This document shows, piece by piece, positions 28,465 through 35,932 of a stretch of DNA of 64,000 nucleotides. Made by a program: the position numbers and the translations under genes. The notes below the pieces were generated by a model. It saw only the letters and a list, made by a program, of their open reading frames with translations. It did not search any database and was not told the origin of the DNA. Where the stretch lies: the NCBI RefSeq assembly GCF_005886345.1, contig NZ_PNEC01000013.1:1-64000 (forward strand). The letters run 5' to 3'. Positions within the stretch are counted from its first letter, which is position 1. Every line of letters begins with the position of its first letter. This DNA comes from Pseudoalteromonas phenolica. Lineage in GTDB: Bacteria > Pseudomonadota > Gammaproteobacteria > Enterobacterales > Alteromonadaceae.

Positions 28465-29887
28465 AAAATTTGCATGAATCTAAAAGCTTTTGCAGTAATT
28501 CATCTGCAGCCTGTTGTGAATGTGATTCTACATAACAGCGCATCTCAGGGGCATTGCCTGACATACGAAAATGTATAATGTCTTGGCCATGTAATTCACA
28601 TCTCACCCCGTCAATTTGATTACACTTCCAAACTTCAGACATAACGCCTAATTTAGCCAAAGTATGCTTAGGCTCAGCGCTAAGTTGAGTCAAAAACGCT
28701 TTGCCTTGATGGTTCGACATGGGCGTAATTTTACCACTTTGCGTAAAGCGCTTAGGTAAAGCTTTAACTAATGCAGAGATTGGTTGTATAGGTAACTGAG
28801 CAAGTAAAACCAAAATGGGTAATAATGCATCTCTGGTAGGTAAAGCGCTTAAATGCCTTTTATCTTTTCTGATTTCACTTGCGAGTAAATAACCGCCATT
28901 GGCCTCAAAACCCGCAACGCTGTCATATTTGGCAATCAGTTCAACAAATTGCTCTATCACAAAAGGTGAACCAATTTGCGTTCTAAGCACAGCTGAAAAG
29001 TCACCACTCAATTCAACCGCCGAATTACAATTCACAGGTATGCTTAGGGCTTCTATGTTTAGTTTTTGACTCACTAATAGGCCTAAGATATCTCCACGTA
29101 GCCAATTCCCCTTTTCGTCTGCAATTAAAGGTCTATCGCCATCTCCATCACTGGATATAATGGCATCCAACTGATGAACCTTGACCCACTCCCTTGCTAA
29201 CGCTTGGTCCTCGGTACTCACAGCTTCGGTGTCAATAGGCACAAAATGTTCAGTTCGGCCTAACTCAATCACATTGGCGTCTAACTGTTTTAATATGCTG
29301 ATATAAATGTCTCTGCCAGCACTTGAGTGGGAATAAACCCCAATGTTTTTGCCACCTAGGTTAAGATCAGAATAGAAGTCTAAATAGCGTGAGATATAAG
29401 CCTCAGTTGCAATATTTTGCTCTGTTAACTGAATAAGAACTAGCGAATTAGGCAGTTCAATCTCTTGACGTAAAATTCCCTCTTCATCCTGCTTACCTAT
29501 TTCTCCATGAGGGTAATAAAACTTCAGGCCATTTCGTTCAAAAGGAATGTGACTGCCAGTCACCATAATACAGAGCTGTTTTAACTGCATAGCTGTAAAG
29601 GCTAAAGCAGGTGTAGGCAGCACCCCATGAAACTGATAAGAAACGCCTATCTCGGCTAAACCTGTGGCAACAGCTTGTGCTATTTCGTAACTACTGGGGC
29701 GATTATCTATACCAATGAGCACCGGTGTGGCTTGCTGCACGAGCTGCAAACTCGCAACGCCATGTTGCACAAATGCCATAGCAAAAGCAGCACAGATATT
29801 TGGTGTAAAGTCTTCGACTAACCCTCGTGCCCCACTGGTACCAAATTTAATCGAACTTTCTTGTAGTAAGTCACTCAGTGTGGTCAT
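28463..29887 (-). CDS. manB: Phosphomannomutase (CpsG/ManB type)
   Basis: Interconverts mannose-6-P and mannose-1-P for GDP-mannose supply. Visible motifs are the start FGTSGARGLV, the phosphoserine loop VTGSHIPFERNG (TGSHIP instead of the common TASHNP), the Mg2+ loop SDGDGDRPL, the sugar loop GFEANGGY and the C-terminal phosphate loop RMSGNAPEMR. The frame is open to 29953, but the ATG at 29887 (MTTLSDLLQ) is preferred because it lies close to the conserved start; it overlaps manC by 17 nt. With manC it forms a GDP-mannose operon. Confidence 0.85.
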   Translation of the reverse strand: MTTLSDLLQESSIKFGTSGARGLVEDFTPNICAAFAMAFVQHGVASLQLVQQATPVLIGIDNRPSSYEIAQAVATGLAEIGVSYQFHGVLPTPALAFTAMQLKQLCIMVTGSHIPFERNGLKFYYPHGEIGKQDEEGILRQEIELPNSLVLIQLTEQNIATEAYISRYLDFYSDLNLGGKNIGVYSHSSAGRDIYISILKQLDANVIELGRTEHFVPIDTEAVSTEDQALAREWVKVHQLDAIISSDGDGDRPLIADEKGNWLRGDILGLLVSQKLNIEALSIPVNCNSAVELSGDFSAVLRTQIGSPFVIEQFVELIAKYDSVAGFEANGGYLLASEIRKDKRHLSALPTRDALLPILVLLAQLPIQPISALVKALPKRFTQSGKITPMSNHQGKAFLTQLSAEPKHTLAKLGVMSEVWKCNQIDGVRCELHGQDIIHFRMSGNAPEMRCYVESHSQQAADELLQKLLDSCKF

Positions 29888-31325
29888 CAAAGTTACCTTG
29901 TTGCAAATCAGCTCTGCCGTACTCATCATCAAAGCGCACGATATCACTCTCATCTAAAAAGCTACCCGACTGAACTTCTATCAGCTCTAAAGCGATTTTA
30001 CCTGGGTTTTCAAGGCTATGAACAGTTGTAATAGGTATATACACAGACTGGTTTTCGGTCACATACTGAACTTTTTTATCTATTGTGACTTTAGCGATGC
30101 CACTTACCACCACCCAATGCTCCGCTCTGTGGTGATGCATTTGCATTGATAAACGTGCACCTGGATTTACTGTGATCCGCTTCACCAAAAAGCGTTCGCC
30201 TTCGTCAATGGCATCAAACTTACCCCAAGGGCGATAGACTTCACGATGCTGATGGATTTCTACACGAGATATTTGCTCTAGCTGAGCAACGGCTTGTTTT
30301 ATCGCTTGAGTATTATTCTTATCAGCAATTAACACTGCGTCTTTGGTTTGTACTACCACCACATCCTTTAAACCAACCGTGGCTAACAACTTATTTTCAC
30401 TCAGCAGCAAGCTATCTTGAGTGTCGATTGCGATCACATCACCACAAATCGCATTTTGTTTATCATCTTTATCAAGTAACTGCCAAAGCGTATCAAAACT
30501 CCCTACATCGCTCCATTTGGCTGCCATGGGGACCATCACCACAGCATCATCTTGTTGTGCTGTTAAAGGCTCCATGATCGCATAATCTATTGAATCACTT
30601 GGGCAAGCTAGAAAGGCTGAGGCATCTACACGCGTAAAATCTAAATCATATTGCTGGTTTTGCATGGCGTTAAAGCAGGCTCGAAATATGTCATGATTAA
30701 AACGCTTTAGCATGTCTAAATATACTTGAGCTTTAAACATGTAAATGCCGCTATTCCATACAAACTGGCCTGACTCTAAATAACGCATTGCGGTTACTTC
30801 ATCGGGCTTTTCAACAAATTGTTTTGCTGTAAAGCCCCTTTCCAAGCTTTGACCTTTTTGAATATAACCATAGCCAGTATGCGCAGAGGTAGGTTCGATA
30901 CCAAAGGTGACTAACTTGTTTTTTTTGGTGCTCTCTGCCGCCAGTGTTATCGCATTTAAAAACTGTTCAACATTGCCAATATCATGATCGGCAGGCATCA
31001 CTAACAGAGTTGCATCAGGATTTATCTCTAATACTTTAAATGCAGCCAATGCAATCGCGGGCGCTGTATTGCGCCCCTCTGGCTCTAAAATAATAGGAAA
31101 ATGCGGTATCTCAGTTAATCGCACTTGCTCTGCGGTTAAAAACCTGTGCGCTTCGTTACAAATAATAATCGCGGGATCATGATCTAGGCCTTTTAATCGC
31201 AGCAAAGTTTGTTGTAACAAAGACTGCTCGCCTGTCAAAGAGAGAAATTGCTTTGGGTAGTGAGTACGAGACAGGGGCCATAAGCGGGTACCTGAGCCAC
31301 CAGCTATAACAACGGGAACTAACAT
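29871..31325 (-). CDS. manC: Mannose-1-phosphate guanylyltransferase / mannose-6-phosphate isomerase
   Basis: Bifunctional type II enzyme of 484 aa that makes GDP-mannose for surface polysaccharide. The N-terminal nucleotidyltransferase has GGSGTRLWPLSRTHYPKQFL at residues 9-28 and FVEKPDE near residue 170; the C-terminal cupin PMI domain (about residues 370-465) has YRPWGKF, MQMHHHRAEHW and the IPITTVHSLENPG segment. It is the first gene of the manC-manB pair. No polysaccharide cluster is next to it, so the product probably feeds distant pathways. Confidence 0.94.
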   Translation of the reverse strand: MLVPVVIAGGSGTRLWPLSRTHYPKQFLSLTGEQSLLQQTLLRLKGLDHDPAIIICNEAHRFLTAEQVRLTEIPHFPIILEPEGRNTAPAIALAAFKVLEINPDATLLVMPADHDIGNVEQFLNAITLAAESTKKNKLVTFGIEPTSAHTGYGYIQKGQSLERGFTAKQFVEKPDEVTAMRYLESGQFVWNSGIYMFKAQVYLDMLKRFNHDIFRACFNAMQNQQYDLDFTRVDASAFLACPSDSIDYAIMEPLTAQQDDAVVMVPMAAKWSDVGSFDTLWQLLDKDDKQNAICGDVIAIDTQDSLLLSENKLLATVGLKDVVVVQTKDAVLIADKNNTQAIKQAVAQLEQISRVEIHQHREVYRPWGKFDAIDEGERFLVKRITVNPGARLSMQMHHHRAEHWVVVSGIAKVTIDKKVQYVTENQSVYIPITTVHSLENPGKIALELIEVQSGSFLDESDIVRFDDEYGRADLQQGNFDDHTE

Positions 31326-31735
31326 ACTTGATTAGCTCTAATTATAATTAATCATGCTATTTTATGAGTCTTTTCCTAAAATCGCAAAGTCTCAATAAAT
31401 TTTATAATTTAAAAAACATGCTCAACAAGCAATTAAAATGATTTTTTCTCACCACTTATTCTATTCAATAACCACACCCACTCCTTTAAATAATTACGAA
31501 AACAATTCATTTATTTTTAAAAAATAAATAAGAAAATAAAAACTCAAAAATAAAATAGAACAAAAACAAAAACAAAAACAAAAACAAAAACAAAAACAAA
31601 AACAAAAACAAAAACAAAAACAAAAAATATAAAATTAAATTTAAAGTCAACAATAAAAAACTTTAATTAAAAATATGAATTTAAATTAGCCCATCATTTT
31701 AATAATTAAGCAATGGGCCAGATTTTTAGTAAAAG
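31326..31735. other. AT-rich intergenic region upstream of manC
   Basis: 410 nt without a gene. It holds the CAAAAA microsatellite at 31561-31626. Otherwise it is extremely A/T-rich, especially 31500-31690. The manC promoter and the end of the secreted-protein transcript must both lie here, but no clear hexamer pair or hairpin stood out. Confidence 0.5.
31561..31626. repeat. Microsatellite, CAAAAA x 11
   Basis: Eleven uninterrupted copies of the hexamer CAAAAA, 236 nt upstream of the manC start and 110 nt beyond the 3' end of the gene at 31736. Such perfect short tandem repeats are prone to slippage. Being non-coding, copy changes could alter promoter spacing or DNA bending but not a reading frame. 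Confidence 0.98.
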
Positions 31736-32527
31736 TTACTTATATTCGACTTCATCATAAAGCAACTCAATCGCATCTTTATTAGTTAAATCATATACTT
31801 TTCTTGCAACAGTTTTACCTGCCGAGTTCTGACACTCTATCGACTGCATTAATACTGGTTTAGGGTTTACAAGATTGTTCACAATCTTGTTGCTTAAGAA
31901 TACATTTGAATTAAACTTATCAGCTCCTACCTCACCGTTAAATAAACCCAAAGCAGGGCTATATTGCGATGTTGTTTGACAGAAAGAGTCTGTTGTTTGG
32001 TTTTCCACGCGAAGTGAACTACTCACTTTATATTCACTATGATAACCAAAAGAACGACTAGGCTGGATATACTCACTGCTCTCAGTTAGTTCAACGGTAA
32101 CATCCCAGTGAATTTTAGGGGCGCTAGGAATTTTTACGTGTATTTTATACTCATCACCTGCATCATCATCACAAGTAACTACTAATTTTTTATTAACTGA
32201 TAAGTACTCATCAGGTATAGTCGAATAAGCTTGGTGAATGCGGCCATGTTGATCAACCGTTCTTATATTCGCTGAAGCTATAAACTCCCCTGTATTTTCA
32301 GTTTTAACTTCAGCAGAGTAACATGCATTTGCAGTTGCGCTAGGGTGTAGATACACATCCATATAATGCGCATAGTCGCTTGCAATAACTGATGCTGACA
32401 CAGGACCTTGAGCATACTCTGTATAACGATCATAACCATCAATATCGAATATATTTTGCGAGTTTGCAAAACTATATGTACTTGTCACCAACGAAAAAGC
32501 CACAACAGCAAAATTACGTATTTTCAT
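31736..32527 (-). CDS. Secreted protein of unknown function
   Basis: A 263-aa protein with a clear signal peptide (MKIRNFAVVAFSLVTSTYSFA, cleavage likely after SFA). The mature part is rich in Tyr, Ser and beta-strand-like segments and has four Cys (ACYSAEV, VTCDDDAG, SFCQTTS, IECQNSAG) that could form two disulphides, so a periplasmic or extracellular beta protein is likely. No family was recognised. A perfect 14-bp palindrome lies about 80 nt upstream of its start. Confidence 0.7.
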   Translation of the reverse strand: MKIRNFAVVAFSLVTSTYSFANSQNIFDIDGYDRYTEYAQGPVSASVIASDYAHYMDVYLHPSATANACYSAEVKTENTGEFIASANIRTVDQHGRIHQAYSTIPDEYLSVNKKLVVTCDDDAGDEYKIHVKIPSAPKIHWDVTVELTESSEYIQPSRSFGYHSEYKVSSSLRVENQTTDSFCQTTSQYSPALGLFNGEVGADKFNSNVFLSNKIVNNLVNPKPVLMQSIECQNSAGKTVARKVYDLTNKDAIELLYDEVEYK

Positions 32528-33059
32528 TTATAGTTCCTTATAAAATAACAGAAAATTAGTATCAACTAAACAGAATCAAGTTGATAACCGCCACTCTAAG
32601 CCCGAATGACAGCGCTGTCAATTTGAGTTTTATTATGTGAATCAATATTTGTTATACTAAGTTAAAACAAATGTAAAAATAAATTTATTGGTAAATAGAT
32701 TGCAGCTTCAACATTGACAAAAAAGCAACGCAACTTAGATAATCAGCAACTAAAGAAATACAGAATATTGAATAAGAAAATATAAAAACTTAATAAAAAT
32801 AAGAAAACCTAACTAATTATCTTGGAAAATATAGTTTTTTGCATGAATTCAAGGTGAGTGATGTAAGATTTCATTATTAACCATTTGGGTTTATTCGAAT
32901 TTAATTAAATTTTTTTTATAACAATGACTAATAGAACAAAAATCAGACAAAAATTCACTCTATTAATCATTGTTTGGGATAAAAAACACAAATTTAAATT
33001 ATTGTTCATCATACCAATAACCCAAAGTAATCGACTCGGCAAAGCAAACTTATTACTCA
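32528..33059. other. Long AT-rich intergenic region
   Basis: 532 nt between the secreted-protein gene (start) and the AraC-type gene (3' end). Apart from the palindrome at 32607 and a TACCAATA segment at 33014, nothing recognisable was seen: no ORF with a ribosome site, no RNA gene and no repeat. Confidence 0.5.
32607..32620. promoter_or_regulatory. Perfect palindrome TGACAGCGCTGTCA
   Basis: A 14-bp perfect palindrome with a central CG, about 80 nt upstream of the secreted-protein start. The form (TGACA..CG..TGTCA) is that of LacI-family operators, and from memory it resembles the NagR-type site described in Alteromonadales. It is the only perfect palindrome of this size I noticed in an otherwise AT-rich stretch. 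Confidence 0.45.
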
Positions 33060-33956
33060 TCAACTTTGAAGTGGCAAATAGATATCAGTGATGAGGTCAC
33101 ATTCATCGACTTGATGCACAAAATTATGATATTCGAAAAAACAGCATTGGTCGCTCGGTAGCTCACCACTTTGAGGAAGCCACTGCTGGTAAAGCCAACG
33201 TATCGTTTGCTCCATGTTATCGTGACTGCCTAAGTGCCTGACTTTAGCGCAGCGCATTTGAGGAATAACCCCATTTTCAACACCAAACGCGTTATCAGGT
33301 ACTTCGGCCTTTATAGAGCCACATAATTTAAAGCGAAATGCGTCTTCAGCCATGGCTTCTGGGTCGCCATTTGGCATGCCAAATGTGCGACTCGTATTGA
33401 GTGGTGAAAGCCCACTATTTTGTCGCCAAGCAATGAATTGCCCAGCTGTTTCGAAAATGCGATTTGCTGCGCCTTTATGTTCTAAAAACGCGATGTTAAT
33501 TTGCTCAAAGTTGATAATGTCTACTTGCATGATTTGTTTCTCTATTGGTTGCGGTGAAAAATCAAATACGTCATACCAACTAGGCCAATTTGCAACTTGT
33601 CTAAATTTTGAAGGGCTTTGCTCAAACGTACGCTTAAAGGCGCGAGAAAACGCTTCTGCACTGTCAAACTTTGCTTCAAGTGCAATATCAATAATTTTAA
33701 TATCGCTCTCAAACGCTAAGCGAAAAGATGCCCGCTTTAATCGCGCCAGCAAAATATACTTGCCCACATTTACGCCCATAAAAGCCATAAATACGCGATG
33801 AAAATGAAATTTAGATAAAGCAGCAACATCACTAAGCAAACTCACCGTTAATTCATCATCTAAGTGTTGATTGATGTAATCGCAAACCAGCGAAATGCGT
33901 TGCTGTAAAAGATTGCTTTGCATAAAGCGCCTATGTGTTAGTAAAACTGCAGACAA
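33060..33956 (-). CDS. AraC-family regulator with GyrI-like effector domain
   Basis: A 298-aa transcription factor. The N-terminal AraC HTH (about residues 18-115) has DYINQHLDDELTVSLLSDVAALSKFHFHRVF and the second helix pair EAKFDSAEAFSRAFKRTF. The C-terminal domain (about 140-298) is GyrI-like: FLEHKGAANRIFETAGQFIAW and GVIPQMRCAKVRHLGSH through DLITDIYLPL. In SbmC/Rob/BmrR relatives this fold binds drugs or other hydrophobic ligands. A TGTAAAGGTGCTTTAC element lies 116 nt upstream. Confidence 0.9.
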   Translation of the reverse strand: MSAVLLTHRRFMQSNLLQQRISLVCDYINQHLDDELTVSLLSDVAALSKFHFHRVFMAFMGVNVGKYILLARLKRASFRLAFESDIKIIDIALEAKFDSAEAFSRAFKRTFEQSPSKFRQVANWPSWYDVFDFSPQPIEKQIMQVDIINFEQINIAFLEHKGAANRIFETAGQFIAWRQNSGLSPLNTSRTFGMPNGDPEAMAEDAFRFKLCGSIKAEVPDNAFGVENGVIPQMRCAKVRHLGSHDNMEQTIRWLYQQWLPQSGELPSDQCCFFEYHNFVHQVDECDLITDIYLPLQS

Positions 33957-34260
33957 GCTTAATCATACATCAAACGATTTACTTGACCGAAATTGCTGTA
34001 TGTTCAATGTTTTAAATCACAGCAAGGAGTTAAAGATGATGTCGTGAGGTTTGAATCTGAATCAAAGAGTATGTAAAGGTGCTTTACGGTGATGTTCGTG
34101 TTAAGGCTTTTACCCGACGTAAAGTCGGTGCTACCGAGTAAAACAACGGTAGCAGCGAATTCATTTCGCGTCTTCTTTGTGAAGGTTTAATCCTACGTAA
34201 AGCAGGTACTACCGAGTAAAACAACGGTAGCAGCGAATTTATTTCGCGTCTTATGAAGAC
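33957..34260. other. Intergenic region with tandem hairpin repeats
   Basis: 304 nt without a gene between the AraC-type gene start and the 3' end of the sugar dehydrogenase gene. It is occupied by the TGTAAA...TTTAC element at 34072 and two tandem ~74-nt repeats at 34103-34255. Confidence 0.6.
34103..34255. repeat. Two tandem ~74-nt hairpin repeats
   Basis: Copies at 34103-34176 and 34182-34255, offset by 79 nt. Each contains a short hairpin with loop GTAAA (CCGAC GTAAA GTCGG in the first copy), followed by a larger inverted repeat CTACCG...CGGTAG around AGTAAAACAA, then an identical GCAGCGAATT-ATTTCGCGTCTT tail. The second copy runs up to the stop of the sugar dehydrogenase gene, so the repeats may act as its 3' structure. 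Related GTAAA-loop hairpins occur at 43.7-43.8 kb. Confidence 0.85.
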
Positions 34261-35694
34261 TTATTTAGGCGCGATTGCAATGATCTTACTTTGATTCGCA
34301 TTACGGTCATTAATGGTTAAATAAATCTCACCATTCGGTGCAGTCACGACATCGCGAATACGACCTAGGCCTTTTAAGATGATTTCATCTTCTGTGACTT
34401 TGCCGTTTTCAATTCGCAATCGGTGCAGTTGCTTCTTAGCCAAACTGCCGACAAATAAGTCGCCCTGCCAATGTTTAAACTTGTTGCCCGTATAAAAATT
34501 CATACCTGCAACGGCAATAGAAGGCGTCCATTGGTGCACAGGTAGCTGCATGCCGGGTAAATCAGTATGTGGCGTGATAGGCGTACCATTATAGTTCATA
34601 CCATACGTCACTTTTGGCCAGCCATAGTTAGTGCCCTTAGTGATCAGGTTTAATTCGTCACCACCACGCGGCCCGTGCTCTGTAGACCACAGGGCTCCAG
34701 TTTTAGGGTGTAACGTTAAGCCTTGCGGGTTACGGTTGCCGTAGGTCCAAATAGTTTGTTGCGCACCTTTTTCGTTATAAAACGGGTTATCTTTTGGCAC
34801 GCGACCATCTTTGAAAATGCGGTGTACTTTACCGTTTTGCGTGGTGATGTCTTGCGCGCCATCTTGTAGCCCTTCGTCACCATTGGTAAAGAATAAGTAA
34901 TCGCCTTTAATGGCAAAACGAGAGCCAAAGTGCCAACCGTGATTTTGATGATTTTCTGGTTTGGCTTCAAATAAGGTTTGCTGCTTTTCCCACTCACCAT
35001 TTTTAATTATTCCGCGCACAATGGCTGTAAACGCCACCTCTTGGCCTTGGCTGTTTTTACCTGCGTCTTTACTATACGACAAATAAATCCAGCCATTGTT
35101 TTTGTAATCTGGATCAGGATACACATCTAACAGCCCACCTTGACGTTTATGCCATACTCTAGGCGTGCCCTTAATATGCGTTTTTTTACCGCCTTTGGTC
35201 ATGTGCCAAAGCTCACCTTCGCGCAAGGTATAAAGCAAACTGCCGTCAGGTAAAAAATCCATCGCCCAGATGATGCCATCAGTGTTGGTCACTTCTTTGG
35301 TTGTCACCTTGTGATAATACGTATTAAACGACTTGCCCATTTGCGATTCAGGCTGTTTCGCTTGCTTTGCTCTTGCACCTGCTTCACGAATGTATACAAC
35401 CAGAGTACGAATTTGTTCTTCATTTAACGTCGCGCCAAATGCAGGCATACCTGCCGAAACAATACCGTTTTTAATGGCATTCGCCAGCGCAGTATCAGTG
35501 CCTTCTGTCATCCACTGGTTATCAATTAAAGAACCAGCCATGCCACCAGTTAACTCTTGACCGTGGCACGACGCACAGGTTGTTTTAAATAGCTGTTCAA
35601 CGTTCTGGTTATTAGCATGTGAGGCCATGCTCAACATACAAGCTGCACTTAACAGCGTGGTTTTAAACACTTTTTGATACATAATTTTGCTCAA
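34261..35694 (-). CDS. PQQ-type aldose/sugar dehydrogenase with N-terminal cytochrome c
   Basis: A 477-aa periplasmic oxidoreductase. It has a signal peptide, a cytochrome c domain with CASCHGQELTGG near residue 40 and its axial-Met region AGMPAFG, then a six-bladed beta-propeller of the glucose/sorbosone dehydrogenase (GSDH, YliI-like) family. Landmarks are WAMDFLPDGSLLYTLREG, the GGLLDVYPDPDY His/Asp loop, the TEHGPRGGDELNLI segment and a C-terminal GRIRDVVTAPNGEIYLTIND blade. The fused haem would pass electrons from PQQH2 to the respiratory chain. The frame start at 35694 (MSKIMYQKVFK) gives a good signal peptide. Divergent from a TonB-dependent receptor. Confidence 0.88.
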   Translation of the reverse strand: MSKIMYQKVFKTTLLSAACMLSMASHANNQNVEQLFKTTCASCHGQELTGGMAGSLIDNQWMTEGTDTALANAIKNGIVSAGMPAFGATLNEEQIRTLVVYIREAGARAKQAKQPESQMGKSFNTYYHKVTTKEVTNTDGIIWAMDFLPDGSLLYTLREGELWHMTKGGKKTHIKGTPRVWHKRQGGLLDVYPDPDYKNNGWIYLSYSKDAGKNSQGQEVAFTAIVRGIIKNGEWEKQQTLFEAKPENHQNHGWHFGSRFAIKGDYLFFTNGDEGLQDGAQDITTQNGKVHRIFKDGRVPKDNPFYNEKGAQQTIWTYGNRNPQGLTLHPKTGALWSTEHGPRGGDELNLITKGTNYGWPKVTYGMNYNGTPITPHTDLPGMQLPVHQWTPSIAVAGMNFYTGNKFKHWQGDLFVGSLAKKQLHRLRIENGKVTEDEIILKGLGRIRDVVTAPNGEIYLTINDRNANQSKIIAIAPK

Positions 35695-35743
35695 CGGTAG
35701 ATCGTGTTTTGAATTTATTCAGTATAATGAGGCACTTTTGTAA

Positions 35744-35904
35744 TACCAATACTCTTAATTAAGTGATTTATTTTGAGGCAAGGAAAACGTATCGATAGCT
35801 AGGCGAAAATTTTGCTGTTTAGTTATTCTAAATAAGAAATTTTTAACGACGCTAGCGTTAGTTTTAATCCCTCAAAATGATTCAAGTATTATTGAGGATT
35901 GGTA
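35744..35904 (+). repeat. MITE-like interspersed repeat, copy A
   Basis: 161-nt AT-rich element bounded by TACCAAT(A/C)CTC and GAGGATTGGTA, which are inverted copies of each other. Its body matches the element at 49912-50119 in reverse orientation (shared blocks GATTTATTTTG, GGCAAGGAAAAC, AAATAAGAAATTTTTAACGA, CCCTCAAAATGATT). It has no coding capacity. It lies between the sugar dehydrogenase and the TonB-dependent receptor, ending 28 nt before the receptor start codon, so it forms most of that promoter region. Confidence 0.85.
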
Positions 35905-35932
35905 AAATACCGTCAAGTTGCGATAAAGGAAC

